A DNA stretch of 64,000 bases from Macrobrachium rosenbergii (taxonomy: Eukaryota; Arthropoda; Malacostraca; Decapoda; Palaemonidae), in assembly GCF_040412425.1 (NCBI RefSeq), contig NC_089763.1, positions 51,882,587 through 51,946,586 on the forward strand, given 5' to 3'. Positions 28,757 through 41,480 of this stretch are shown in pieces; the stretch's first letter is position 1, and every line of letters begins with the position of its first letter. The translations under genes were made by a program, and so were the position numbers. The notes beneath the pieces are model-generated. The model searched no databases and was not told the DNA's origin. It saw only the letters and a program-made list of their open reading frames with translations.

Positions 28757-30056
28757 AAGAGTTTTAAGGCGTAGATGAGAAGTGATTGCTTGCCTTTACG
28801 CAAAAGAAAAACCAGGTAAGAGAAGTGATTGTGATTGCCTTTACATAAAACAAAAACCAGGTAAGAGTTTTCAAAGATTGAAAGAAGTGATTGCCTTTAA
28901 AAAGAAAAACCAGGTAAGAGTTTTCAAGAGTTGATGAAAAAGTGATTGTCTTTACTCAAAAGAAAAACCAGGTAAGAGTTTTCAAGAATAGATGAAAGAA
29001 GTGATTGTCTTTACTCAAAAGAAAAACCAGGTAAAGTTTTCAAGAGTAGATGAAAGAAGTGATTGTCTTTACTCAAAAGAAAAACCAGGTAAGAGTTTTC
29101 AAGAGTAGATGAAAGAAGTGATTGTCTTTACTCAAAAGAAAAACCAGGTAAGAGTTTTCAAGAGTAGATGAAAGAAGTGATTGTCTTTACTCAAAAGAAA
29201 AACCAGGTAAGAGTTTTCAAGAGTAGATGAAAGAAGTGATTGTCTTTACTCAAAAGAAAACCAGGTAGATTTTCAAGAAGATGAAAGAAGTGATTGTCTT
29301 TACTCAAAAGAAAAACCAGGTAAGAGTTTTCAAGAGTAGATGAAAGAAGTGATTGTCTTTACTCAAAAAAAACCAGGTAAGAGTTTTCAAGAGTAGATGA
29401 AAGAAGTGATTGCCTTTACTCAAAAGAAAAACCAGGTAAGAGTTTTCAAGAGTAGATGAAAGAAGTGATTGTCTTTACTCAAAGAAAAACCAGGTAAGAG
29501 TTTTCAAGAGTAGATGAAAGAAGTGATTGTCTTTACTCAAAAGAAAAACCAGGTAAGAGTTTTCAAGAGTAGATGAAAGAAGTGATTGCCTTTACTCAAA
29601 AGAAAAACCAGGTAAGAGTTTTCAAGAGTAGATGAAAGAAGTGATTGTCTTTACTCAAAAGAAAAACCAGGTAAGAGTTTTCAAGAGTAGATGAAAGAAG
29701 TGATTGTCTTTACTCAAAAGAAAAACCAGGTAAGAGTTTTCAAGTAGATGAAAAGTGATTGTCTTTACTCAAAAGAGAAACCAGGTAAGAGTTTTCAAGA
29801 GTAGATGAAAGAAGTGATTGCCTTTACTCAAAAGAAAAACCAGGTAAGATTTTCTTTTGTCTTTAAAAAGAAAAACCAGGTAAGAGTTTTCAAAAGTAGA
29901 TGAAAGAAGTGATTGTCTTTACTCAAAAGAAAAACCAGGTATGAGTTTTCAAGAGTAGATGAAAGAAGTGATTGTCTTTACTCAAAAGAAAAACCAGGTA
30001 AGAGTTTTCAAAAGTAGATGGAAGACGTGAGTGCCTTTACTCAAAAGAAAAACCAG
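28757..30056 (+). repeat. 59-bp minisatellite, about 23 units, carrying splice-donor consensus
   Basis: The unit reads roughly AAGAGTTTTCAAGAGTAGAT, GAAAGAAGTGATTGTCTTTA, CTCAAAAGAAAAACCAGGT. The period is 59 bp in the homogenised middle (29026-29725). The ends are degraded and some units are shortened (29260, 29315, 29875). CCAG lies at 23 successive points from 28811 to 30052, and about 19 of them read CAG/GTAAG, a consensus 5' splice site in the sense of Arl4 transcription. 59 is not a multiple of 3, so it is not a coding repeat. Confidence 0.95.
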
Positions 30057-31560
30057 GAGTGTTCAAGTATTTTGGGGATAAAATCCATCTCCGTATCTCG
30101 GATGGTGTACGGATTCGTTTTGTTCAAGAAACCGCGACAGATGGCGAGTAAATTTACAGGAGAAAAGCGCTATAGATTAGGCAAGGGTGAGGTAGTGTGG
30201 ACTTGGTGTGTTGTGAAACAACTGCGTGAGAAGTTAGAAAGTAAAGAGAAAGGCCTTTTTGCGGCAAATGGGCCTAATGAAGACCACGAAGCATCCCTAT
30301 GATACTGTGTTGATCTGTGATAAAGAAGAGCTGTGAGGAGACAGGTATTAAATTCCACGTGTTGTAAGAGTGAAAGTTAATATCAAAATAACTGTAATAA
30401 TGAAGACGGAATAAGAATCTTAGTCTTGGTGACAGATGACTGGAAATCATTTACTGCAAGGGCTGTAGGAGAAAATTTTGCAAGCAATCGTAAGTTAAAA
30501 GAAGCAAATCACTGAGAAAGCGGGACACGGAAGGCAACTGAAGCAATGCTGGAATTGTCGAAGGGAAAAGAACACAAGGAAATGAAATCTCAATGCATGG
30601 AGAGATCTTTTATTTCCTGTCATATTTAGTTGTAAACAAACTTCCATATGAATCCATTTACTGGTTGAGAAGAAAACACTCAAGATGTCGCTTTAAGAAA
30701 AACCTGATGGTTTTCGTCCGGAGAAGTAACAAAGATAGCGAGAGAAAGAGTTGCGTGAGCGTGCGCGTGTGTGGAGACGCTAGGGTGGTGGGATGGGTGT
30801 AGGTCGAGGTCTGGCGTATGACACTACCTAATTTTCCATCTAACGACCCCACCAGATTCTTCAAGAAGTTTTTTAAGAAAACTGAGTGAAAAAATTACTG
30901 TTCTTTCGTATGGGGACCAGCAAATAAGCTTCCTGGTTTACGATTTGTTTAATGCATTCATGTTGGTTTGTCATGAATGATAAGATTTAGGCCTAAATTA
31001 CAACACTAGGTCTAAATGGCAGATTAAGCATGCAACTTTAGTTCTTAATAGAGGAGCGGTTTGGAAACGAAAATAACTATGATCATTGCAACGGAACAAT
31101 ACGTCAACTCCGAAATTTCAGTTTATTTTGATAGCATTATTTAACAACTAAAAATTCTTGACTTCCCAAGCGGTCGCTCTTTAATTCTTTTATCATTGAA
31201 AGTGATTCATTATACTCTTTTAGCATTCTGTGTCAATGATCAGTAGATTTTATGAGGATATTTCTTTCGCTGAAAGAATTCTTGTTGGGTCGCTTGCAGT
31301 TGCTTTTCACTGTTTCCTTTAATTTTAATCTTATTAGACTTCCGTATTGAAAGAAGGCAGGACCTGATAAAAAGCATAGGCAGTAAAATGATAGTTAGTC
31401 CTCATCAACAAATTCGGCAGTGAAAACTATTTCCGGTGGAAAGAAAGATCATAAAAGCCGATACGAAAATAACAGAGATGTAAAATATCGCTTTTGAAAA
31501 TATTAAAAGATCTTTGGAAAACAGAAAAAATTCTATCAGTGAACGCGTAATTTCTTAAAA

Positions 31561-31781
<221 letters not shown>

Positions 31782-34654
31782 CTCGAGGAGATATTTCAGC
31801 CAGGTAAATGTTAATACTATATGATTCACTGAAGCCTCGTAGATCCGTCGGGAAAGAGCAATGACTCGCAAAAGAAAACGAACAATTTCACAAGGAGAAA
31901 TGGAGTTGCTTGGAACAAAAGGGTAATCTCTTGACAGAAAAGAGATCTCGACAAGAGAAAGGGACATCGTGGCAGTGAAATTAAGGAAAATCATGATGGA
32001 GGTAGACCTCTCTTAAAAAGTAAACCATAGCAGCGAAAATCGAAAGTCTCAACAGCAAAATAAATTCATAAAAAAAGATCATTGTAGCAAAATTCACTGA
32101 AACAGGATTTAACAGCATCCCAAAAGGGCGATCTCCCCGGTGAAGGGCGCGACGTAATAAATCAGAATACTATTCATTATCTATTAGTCTTGCCATTGGT
32201 GCCGTAGGTAGTTTCATGAAAGGCTGAAAGGTGGTTGGCTGGCTTGCTGGTTTAACTTTTCCTGCTCCTGCTCCTTCGCCTCACCACTTACCTGCTTCGC
32301 CAAAAGGCAACATTTCCTCAAACATACTTTCAAGAAAGATAAAGATACAGAAATAATAAGAGTCCAAACCACTCGAATCTTTGATATATAATACGTTAGA
32401 TCGTTGGTCACTTTAAAAGTTGAAAGAGGAAAATCTCATTCTCGTTTGTTTCAGAATTTGAACACAGTTCTGCCGTGTATTTTCTGAATACTAGAGTCCG
32501 CATATCCGTTCCAATAATTCTGGATAAAACACTCTTACTGTTCTTCGAAGCTTTATTTGCTTGTAGAGTCGTCTGCGCCACGAATATCCGTTTCATTCTA
32601 TTAAAGCTTAAATTAGCATATTCATCGACCCGTTTTGTGAGTAGGCTCGACGCTGGGTAGACCACATGAGAAAAAAAAACGGGCGGCGAAACGCGAGGCA
32701 TAGAGAACTCTCGTATTCTAATGGTAATGTCTACAGAGAACGCATCCTCCACTCGTGCCTTTGAATAATTCATGAGACTATATACTAAATTCTCTTGGCC
32801 TTGCCATTATCGTCATTTTTCTCGGCTGTTATTTACCCTACAGGGAAGTATGCCCTAACCACTGGCATTTATGTGTATGTACGTTTATCTTTCTGTCACT
32901 TCTAATCACATATTGTGGCTAGCCATAGGATGGGCCATGGCCTTGTTTGTTATTTATCCGTTTATGAATTTGTGGCGGTCGTGTTGGAACTTCAAGCTAA
33001 CCCTAGCACAGAAAAAATGGTAATCGGGTCATTTTTCTACACTAAAAACGGACGTCTTTTACAACTTCTCCCTTTCTTTTTATTTTTTTTTCTACTTTCC
33101 ACATCTCGAAGATATAGAACGAAAGAGTTAAAAATAACTTTTGCAGAGATATCACACCTTCATTAGGGCGTAGTTTTTCGCTTCCTCGTTCCCAGTCCTC
33201 CCCTTTTTCACAGAACGAAAACGCTTCTCACCAAATGCCAACTGTTTAGTGTCATACAATACCATGTTTCAAATAATGCTGTTTCACGTTTTCCCCTCGG
33301 TATTTGAAAAATTTTTGTTATAATTCATTTCTCATCTTAAAAAAGTTTATTCTTAAACTGGTAACGCTGATATTTTTTTTTACCTAAACCCACGCTAAAC
33401 TCACACATTCACTCGCCCATACTCCAATTCTGGTACCTGCAATGCTTCTCTTAACATGCACGTAAACTTTTTTTCATTAATTTTCTTCAGTTTATTTCCT
33501 CTCCTATTTTTTACATATGTTACGGGTAAATTTCCACATTCTTCAGAGTTCAGATTGTGCTCTGTGAAGAAATAGAAATAGTAGTAATAGCTGTAGTTGT
33601 TAAAGCAAAATCTGATATTTTAATTTTAACCCTACCACATAAAATAAAGCGAACACCCTAGCAACGTCACTCTTGCCATCTTTGCCCCACCGGCGGATCG
33701 AGGGCTTATTTCTTCCTCTTGGTATCGAGTCACTCGTATATTAACGAATGAATTTTTCAAAAGGCGATGTTAGTCTACCGCTTACCATGGTATTGGCCAC
33801 TCCCATCATGAGAACGACTTTGGCAACAAAAATCACTCTTTCAGAACTGTAAAAATTCTGGCGTCGTTAACGTAATAAATCGTAGATATTAAGCGCTATT
33901 AAAGAGCTAATAAAGAAAAGTCATCATTGGATCTGGTGATGTGAAACCTATTAATTTCATCGATTATATTGATATAACACTTTAATCGATTGTATCCTTC
34001 CAATCACCTCCGTAAATTACACAACATTTATTCTTAGCAGATAAAGGGATGGGCAATCTAATGTCCTTTTCTAGCCCGGACCAAAGTAAAACTAGAGCAA
34101 TTTTATAAAAAAGGGAGAGAATAAGGGTGAAGATGAAACACGAAGGAAGTTTCTAAGTCATTGCTTATCTACATCGTTAAGCCTTGTCCTAAAACATAAA
34201 CTAGGTCTATATTCTTTCCTCTTGTATGGAAGATCGCCGTTTTTGCTTCCGTTCCTTTTAAAATGACTGGAAACTGATATACTCGTTGGAGCCAAAAATG
34301 CTAGTGTGATTGACCAGTCATGGTCTTGTTCTAAAAGTCCTGAAGAAAGAGGCGTAAAAAACTGAAATGAATTTCGACAGAGCATCCATTCCATAACAAA
34401 GTACTTCTAGTGAAAGCTAATACTCTGTATTGGTGCTGACACAAAATTCATGCATGTATATAAAGTAAAAAATATATAACCAACTTGTTTTTATTTCTAG
34501 TTTTCTCTCGATGTAGCCGTCTCTCAGTTTATCCATAAAAATGATGGTTAAGCCTGTCATAATTTCTGTACCCTGGTAAACAAATAAATAGGCCAGTTTT
34601 CAAAAAACTGTAAATGAGACATTTTGTCATTTGATATATGTTTTGCTTCCTCGT

Positions 34655-34656
<2 letters not shown>

Positions 34657-34730
<74 letters not shown>
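34657..34730. repeat. (CT)n microsatellite
   Basis: About 37 uninterrupted CT units. Confidence 0.95.
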
Positions 34731-34732
<2 letters not shown>

Positions 34733-35737
34733 GTTAGGGCTGGTTTTTTTTTTATCCATGGCGACCCTGTTTCGCTCACACCTGTGCCGAACAAATAGAG
34801 CCTTAATAATACTGGCCGGTGAATGGTCAATGAAAATTGGTGGATATCTCAGAACAGTTTGAGAACATACTAAATTTAGGTCATCGAACGATGTTTATTA
34901 TTTTCAGTGAAGCTGCTGATTTTTTTAGCATGGGCCCAAGATACATTATTGTTAAAATGCGACGGATAACTGACAAAGAACAATGTATGCTGATACTGGA
35001 CTCTACATTCTATCTTTATTTTTGACGAACTATCATTCTCGTTTTAGACATTTTTTTAAATCTGTACCCGAAGCACTCAGTTTAAGAAACGCGGAATTTT
35101 GCTTACAGAATCTAAACTGGTTGCAAGAATACAAAGGTCCACACTACGCCTCTTTCACACTTTTCCTTGCCACCGCTTATGGGCCTTCATAGTGAATGGG
35201 TCTGTGCTAATTTATGGCGGGTTTAATCAATGACTACCTTTCACGAGGCTAAATTAATGACTTCAGAAATCTTGGCACCTGGTGCAGCTTATTCGAACTA
35301 TCGTCCATAGACAAGAATTATATCCCCTTAACTTGGGTTGGGGAAGAGTAGGGTTGAAGCAGTAACAGAATGAATGGGTGAAGAGATGGACTGGAGGATG
35401 TTACTGATAGAGAAAAAAAGTGAGACATTACAAAATCCTGAGGGAGACCTCTAGAGATGGGAAAGGAGGCAGGCGCTGTTCGGTGTTCCCAGCAGAGTGA
35501 GAGGGAGACTGGGCGAAAGGCAACGAATTACAGTGGGAAAGCGCCATGCAAACTTGTTACTTTCCCACCATTTGTGCAACTGATTCTTTGCATGGTTCGA
35601 GCACACTTCTTGAAAAGGTTAGGTTTCCCATATAGAAGGTTACAAAAACTGATCATTTACAATAATTTTTATGACAATCAACTGAGGATCTGCAGAATAC
35701 TAACCTGAGCTCTAGTGTTCAGGTTTCGTGCAGCCGT

Positions 35738-35739
<2 letters not shown>

Positions 35740-35791
<52 letters not shown>
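35740..35791. repeat. (TC)n microsatellite
   Basis: About 26 TC units, directly followed by a degraded family A SINE fragment. Confidence 0.95.
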
Positions 35792-35794
<3 letters not shown>

Positions 35795-35920
35795 GACTTT
35801 CATTCTGGGCTCTCAATCTCTGATGAAAAGTTAGAAAATTTATTTCTCTTTCTATAATGTGGTTCTCAACTATTTGATTTTCAGACCGATCAGCTCAGTG
35901 GTCTGTAAGTGGTATACGTT
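35792..35920 (+). mobile_element. Degraded family A SINE fragment
   Basis: GATGAAAAGTTAGAAAATTT, TATAATGTGGTTCTCAAC and GATCAGCTCAGTGGTCTG match the family A SINE in the same order but with large internal losses. No TSD found. Confidence 0.5.
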
Positions 35921-36709
35921 TTTTCATAACTAATTATATGAATAAGGAAAATAAAAATAAAACTCATATAAATTAATTTTGATTTTATATATATATATAT
36001 GACATTTCCTCTAAAGTTTATATATATATACAACAACCAATACATAAATTAATTTTTATTATATATCGACTATAGGTTCTGTATAATAACATATTTTACA
36101 CTTATAAATTTGTCAAATTCCCCATTAAAGTCCTCATTCTCGAAATTTGATATCTACTTAATGTCACAGTTATAATGAAACGATTTTGTTATCATCATCA
36201 TCTTCATTATCATCTTTTGTATGTGAATTTATATTAAGTTCCACGTAGACGCTTTCGGCAGTTGATCATTTAGCGTCTTTTTATCCATATCAAAAAATTA
36301 ACTGTTATTAAAGTGAGCGTATTTTACAAGCAAAATCATCTTAATTGTGGCGAAATTGCTAGCCTTTTCTACGACTGCCCGTTCTTTCGATCATTTGATG
36401 CGTTTATCTGCTGAATTGGGTAATGAATAATCTATACATGTCGGATTGTATTTATTATTATTAGTGGTATTATTAGAGCTATGACATCCACCATTGTCTT
36501 ATGAAGTTGTATCATAGAGTCGAGAAGCCTGCTCAGTTCCCGGCTCCTGGGAGTTGAGAGTATGGTCTCAACACTCCCATCTTTTTAATTTTTTACTATA
36601 AACATTGTAAAATCTTTTAAATCTTATTTTTCCATTGAGTATTTTCACTATTATAAATAATTCTTTTTACTAGTACTCACGAACTCAAAACCTTGATGCT
36701 TTTTTGTAG

Positions 36710-36945
36710 GTACTAGTTTCCTCGTGTGGGATGTCGGAGGTCAGGAAAAGTTACGCCCACTTTGGCGCTCATATACGCGATGCACGGATGGCATCGTCTT
36801 TGTAGTTGACGCCACGGATTCCGAAAGGATGGATGAAGCCAAAATGGAGCTCATGAGGACCATAAGAGCTCCCGAAAACCACCACGTTCCCATTCTTGTC
36901 CTCGCAAACAAACAAGATTTGCCTGGGGCAAAGGATGCTGCAACA
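36710..36945 (+). CDS. Arl4: ADP-ribosylation factor-like protein 4, exon 2
   Basis: Core G-domain exon, residues 74-152. It opens with a glycine codon split across the intron and then carries the ARF-family switch II motif [13 protein letters not shown] (80-92), whose Q85 corresponds to the catalytic glutamine position. It continues with [21 protein letters not shown] and the guanine-specificity motif NKQD (140-143). The acceptor is TTTTTGTAG/G; the donor is ACA/GTAAGT, phase 0. The [13 protein letters not shown] stretch matches vertebrate ARL4 more closely than ARF1 or other ARLs, which is the main reason for the subfamily call. Confidence 0.93.
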
Positions 36946-37615
36946 GTAAGTGCCTGCAATTTTTTCTCAAAATCCGAGTATCAGAATTGGATTAAGTAGC
37001 AAATGATATGATTGCCTCCCCCAATGACATTTTGGGGACGTTAAATATTTTTTCTGCTTCCCTGCATTTTCTGACAATATTTCCAGAATGGATGACCAGA
37101 TTTTGTTGAGCTAGGTGAATAAATCCACTAGGTAACCCCTCAGTTGATTTGACTAATCACCGAAACCACATCTCTCATAGTTTTATTCCCAGTTTACAAA
37201 AGGAAATAGGCCTTTTCAGCAACAAAGGTTTTAACTAGATTTATAATAATATTAATAAAAAATAACAACATTAATAATTACCGTATATTTATTAGTGCGA
37301 GTTCTTTTGGTCACTGTGGAATAGCCTTGACAAAGACATGCTCGCTGCCTAGTACTCTCATTTAAACCCGTGTAGTTGTCAAGATTCCTTGTAATTGTTA
37401 TAGCGTATTTGAATGCTAGTTACAATCTTCTTTGAACAAGATATTAAGTTTCAGGACATGGGGAAGTTTATACCTTTCCTTTGGAAGGAGATTTTACCGT
37501 TTGCTTTCAGTTGCATGTATGTTTACACCCGTGTCTTTGTCTGAAATTGTTAACAGTAGTCTGTAGATCGACCCCTTTAGGTATAACTATCTATTTATTT
37601 ATTCATTGATTGCAG
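36946..37615 (+). other. Arl4: Arl4 intron 2, 670 bp
   Basis: GTAAGT donor and a pyrimidine-rich ATTGATTGCAG acceptor. No element or RNA gene was recognised inside. Confidence 0.9.
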
Positions 37616-37789
37616 GTTGAAAAGACACTAGGCCTGAAGGATTTGGGCCCGTCCCAGCTCTTCCACGTACAGCCATCGTGTGCAATTATTGGAGACGGAC
37701 TGGAAGACGGCCTAGAATCCCTTTACGAGATGATATGCAAGAAGAAGAAGATCAGCAGGAGCAACAGCAAAAGCAGCAAGAAGCGGTAA
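37616..37789 (+). CDS. Arl4: ADP-ribosylation factor-like protein 4, exon 3 and stop
   Basis: Encodes residues 153-209. The G5 motif appears as CAIIGDGL (the CA at 174-175 replaces the usual SA of Ras-like G5 loops; ARL4 proteins have CA here). Helix residues EDGLESLYEMI follow, then a basic tail from 194 with KKKK, several serines and a terminal KKR. Vertebrate ARL4 proteins end in a similar polybasic region that acts as a nuclear localisation signal and binds membrane phosphoinositides. The serine-rich spacing SRSNSKSSKKR is a local feature. The TAA stop is at 37787-37789. The total is 209 codons from 8480 or 205 from 8492, close to the family's roughly 200. Confidence 0.93.
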   Translation, partial: VEKTLGLKDLGPSQLFHVQPSCAIIGDGLEDGLESLYEMICKKKKISRSNSKSSKKR

Positions 37790-37837
37790 CTGGGAAATGG
37801 CGTTAGCTTTAAGGTAGACTAAATGTAACGTGTTTAT

Positions 37838-37843
37838 AATAAA
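37838..37843 (+). promoter_or_regulatory. Arl4: Polyadenylation signal AATAAA of Arl4
   Basis: A canonical AATAAA lies 49 bp after the stop and is followed by a T/GT-rich stretch (TTTGCACCGTTTTGTTTG) near 37870-37890. This predicts a very short 3'UTR of roughly 70 bp. Confidence 0.75.
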
Positions 37844-37863
37844 ATACACCATTTGAATGGAAT

Positions 37864-38879
37864 CCTTATTTTGCACCGTTTTGTTTGATATTCCTTGATG
37901 TGCGTCGAGATTCCCAGTGCTCCAGATACTGCAGTCTTACCTGTGAAAGTTCATAAAAGACTGTCAGTAAGGGAGACATGTATGAGTGGATTATTATATT
38001 TAGATTTCAACTTAATCATTATTATTAAGCAACATAACCCGTTTAAGTGAAAGTGTTTTTTGCATTCTAGGTTTGATTCATTTGGGTTATATCCATCGAA
38101 TATCCATGGGTCAAACGAGTGTGCCTGATTCGAATACCGGATAATATTTCATCAATGTGGCGTTCTCTTTGGAATAAACATCACAATCCGACATTGGGTT
38201 AAAAGCTCGTTTTGCGAGAAATTTACATTCATATCTTTTAGACATTTATTCATTTTACATTTTTTCGTTATGTTAATTCAGTTCCTTTTAACTGTGTTAT
38301 TTACTCCTTAAAAGTAGTGTCACAATTATGAATATGACGTCACAAAACAAGGCAACCCTCTGTCGCTTATACTCTCGTCACTCCGATGGTTATATTTTTC
38401 TTGGAAACTTAACATACTACAATTCATTTAGAATTCGGTAATTTCAGTCCAAAGTGAGGCAATTAAATTGCAGATTTCAAGAAATAAAGTAAATAAAGCT
38501 TCACAAAATGAAGGTCGTCGATTCAAGACAAATTTTATCAGCAAATGATGAAGGAGCTCAAGCTTGTTTACATCTATCCAAATGGCATCAATCAATTCAC
38601 CAAGAAGTTAAAAATAGCACAAGAAGGAACTCCAGATGCAAGAAAACTTCGAAAATGATTCACGTCATACGAACACATCGTTACATGTTAGGTTAGTTGA
38701 GATACTCGTTTCTGTATTTGAGACCATAATCCTGACCCTAGGCCTATATTGTCTGTTAGGCTGCAATCGTGCCTTCGAGGTTCCTTGGCCTATCACTATT
38801 TCGTTGCAGAATAGGCCTACTTAACCTCTTGAAAGTTTTAAACAGTCGTTGAGCCGTCTAAAAAAAATGTCTCGATATT
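37864..38879. other. 3' flank of Arl4, nothing recognised
   Basis: AT-rich. A short open frame at 38508-38696 has no recognisable domain. Alternative downstream polyadenylation cannot be excluded. Confidence 0.35.
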
Positions 38880-39150
38880 TAAATTTTAGGTAGAACTAGC
38901 CTAAGCATTAGCTTGCGTCGGGTATTTCTTTTAAAATTGACTCTTCCTATAGGCTAGTATTTTGGTTGCTTATGAAGAATTTACCGTTATTTTTGTCGGT
39001 CGACTGTAATTGACCTCAAAACTGACTATGTTTTGGTATGCTGGCCATCGTGGAATGCTATCAAGCATGCATAGTGTTATAGGGGAACTTTTGGTAAAAA
39101 GTGGCTTCCCATACTGGGACGTGGAGCCCCTGCCTAAGTAACACAGCCTA

Positions 39151-39190
39151 CTAGGTTAGGTTAGGCTAGGTTAGGGTACGTTAGGTTAGT
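39151..39190 (+). repeat. Short interstitial (TTAGG) array
   Basis: Eight pentamers in register: CTAGG, TTAGG, TTAGG, CTAGG, TTAGG, GTACG, TTAGG, TTAGT. TTAGG is the common arthropod telomere unit. Shorter three-unit runs are at about 40492-40507 and a similar AGGTTAGGTTAGG at about 47567. Confidence 0.55.
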
Positions 39191-40533
39191 GTGGTTCCTT
39201 AAATATTAGATTTCCTTAGCCAGTCCTTACTTGAACATATGGCTCCCTAATGACTTGTATTCGCAGAACCGTTCTGTACAGTCCGTGCGGAGCTATTACT
39301 TGTGAATACCATATTTTTTTCGGGTAGGGATGAGTGAGGGTCATAACATATTTGGCTGGGTCTCGGGTGGGGGCCGAAACCTCCTGGCCAGGTTAGGGCA
39401 CGGCGTTCGAAGTTAGGTAAATTCCCTCTGGGTAATTCTAAGCCAGCTGTCTGCGGTGAGCTAGCCTATGGCAATTGACGTTTTCCTATGTTATTTTACC
39501 TGCTGAACAAGAATTTAAAATAATATTTTGTCGGTCGGCTGTAACTAAAATGTAATTGACCCTTGAAAACTGCACGTCTGTACCAGTTGGCAGAGAGAAC
39601 CGCCAGTGGGTTGCACACAGCTCAAGATTAAATTACAGTTTAGCAGCAGCAGCTGGCCGGCAGAATATGGTAAAATTGCAGTAAAAGGCAACACGGCCAA
39701 ATGGCAAGGAAATACACTTTTCTAGGTCATTTTGATGTGTTTCGCACAAATTTCACATTAAATTGATAGTTTCTTAGAAATACCTGGATTATTTTCTCCC
39801 ATTTAACACAGTACTCTTGAGGTCCTCACAGTATGCTTTCACCGAGATTATGAGTGTGTTCGTGTGTTTGTTTACAAATGTAGCTCCCCCCACATGCTAG
39901 TTTTGATGACACAATGATAGTTTAAGTAAACACATGACAATTTATTACAAATCCATTGGCCGTTTAAAAAAAACAATAACCAATTACATTTGACAGCGTA
40001 CCCTGAGGAAATCATTTGAATTCTGCCAGCTTTTTTAGTTTCGCCATGGCTACTGTGAAGGTGTCAGCATGTGTTTGTCATCAGCCAAATGGAATGTCCC
40101 TTCACCGTGTTTAGTACTGGCCTGGGGGGTGGGGGGGGTTTTGGGTACCCATACATTAACAAGTTATTGCACTTGCCAGATGGGATATGAACCATTCGAA
40201 ACAGACGTACCCGTGCTCTGTCTTGTGAAGATCGTGTATGGAAACCCCTTGTTGGGTGGACTTCAGGGGTTAATTACAGGTTAATTACACTCGAGCGCCA
40301 AAGATTAAAGGTGAATTCATAATTAGCAACCAAAACATTGTAGAAAAAGTTAAGTCAGAAATCAGTAGCCACCGCAGAGCTACTGTATAGTTCTACCACT
40401 TATTTTTCGTCCTTTGGTCATGCATAAGTTAGGGGCTGTGACCTGGGTAGTCGGGTGACAAGTTAGGGTTAGGGGCTGTGACCCGGGTACTTCTGTGAGA
40501 GGTTAGGTTAGGTTGTGTGGGTTTCACTGATAA

Positions 40534-40718
40534 GGAAATATGTTATTCTGATTGATTTTGATGTGTTAAGCATGAATTTCACCTTGAATTTCGTCGGAAA
40601 TTGATAGTTTTTGGTCCACTTATGTACATAGAGTTAGCTCCAAAACCGTTAATTTCCGACGAAATTGAAGGTGAAATTCGTGCTAAACACATCAAAATCA
40701 GTCAGAAAAACATATTTC
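40534..40718. repeat. Inverted repeat, about 80-bp arms, 20-bp loop
   Basis: The left arm 40534-40616 carries GATTTTGATGTGTTAAGCAT, AATTTCACCTTGAATTTCG and TCGGAAATTGATAGTTTTTG. Its reverse complement is 40636-40718. A third partial copy of the arm is at 39731-39775 (TTTTGATGTGTTTCGCACAA). A MITE or foldback element is likely; no TSD was seen. Confidence 0.65.
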
Positions 40719-41480
40719 TTTGTCATTATGGCGTGTTGCCTCTTACTGCAATAATACCCAAAATATTACCTTAAACTCTTGTAAAACAAGTAAAATAACA
40801 TAGAAAAACATCAGTTGCCATAGTCTAGCTCCACTGCACACTATTCAAAGCTTTCGTAAACGGGAAACAAAACATTACCATTTCCACTTTCAACTTGGGT
40901 GGCCTCTATAGGTCGCCATAGCAGAACGGCGCTGCATGCCTTATCTGCATTTTTAAAGATTACTGCAAGCTCATATGTTCTGGCAAGAGGTAATTACTTT
41001 AAATTCTTGTTCAGCAAGTAAAATATCAGGAAAACGTCAATTGCCAGTCTCTCGCAGTTCTCGCTAAGCATAGAAAACTGGCCAGTAAACGGCAACTGGC
41101 TACTGGTGATTGGTGAACCAAAAGCTAGCACATGCGTGTCAAGCCTTAGAATCAGTAGTACTAGTAATGAATGACAAGTGCCTTTGGAACGGCTCCCACT
41201 ATCCATTTATTCGCCCTTCTTTTTGCGCTTGTTTTTCGTGTTCCAAGTGACATATATAACAGGAAATACAACAATAAGGTACCGAAACCTTTTCCCAAGT
41301 TATTTACCCCACCAAAAACCAAATTCCCAACGGGTCTCCCTTACTGTTAGCTATTCTCGAAAGGGTTTTACCACACCAGTTCTAAGATAATTTACAGCTT
41401 AATTACAGCTGAGCGACAAAATATTACTTTAAATTCTTGTTCAGCAGGTAAAGTTCTGTAGAAAAATGTCAACTGTCATA

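Larger units (their letters stand above)
38880..41480. repeat. Cluster of related repeat segments in both orientations
   Basis: A motif with GACGTTTTCCTATGTTATTT, ACCTGCTGAACAAGAATTTA and GTCGGTCGGCTGTAA is at 39477-39560. Reverse-complement relatives (TTAAATTCTTGTTCAGCA, AGTAAAATA, AAAACGTCAATTGCCA) are at 40765-40830, 40990-41060 and 41420-41480, and a shorter direct relative at 38985-39020. The arrangement suggests several broken copies of one element or one rearranged element. No protein is recognised. Confidence 0.5.

Noticed and set aside
28757..30056. CRISPR-like array
   Set aside because: Units are contiguous 59-bp tandem repeats with no unique spacers, and the genome is eukaryotic.
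30018..30302. 94-codon plus-strand frame after the minisatellite
   Set aside because: It begins inside the last minisatellite unit and shows no known domain; no splice or promoter support.
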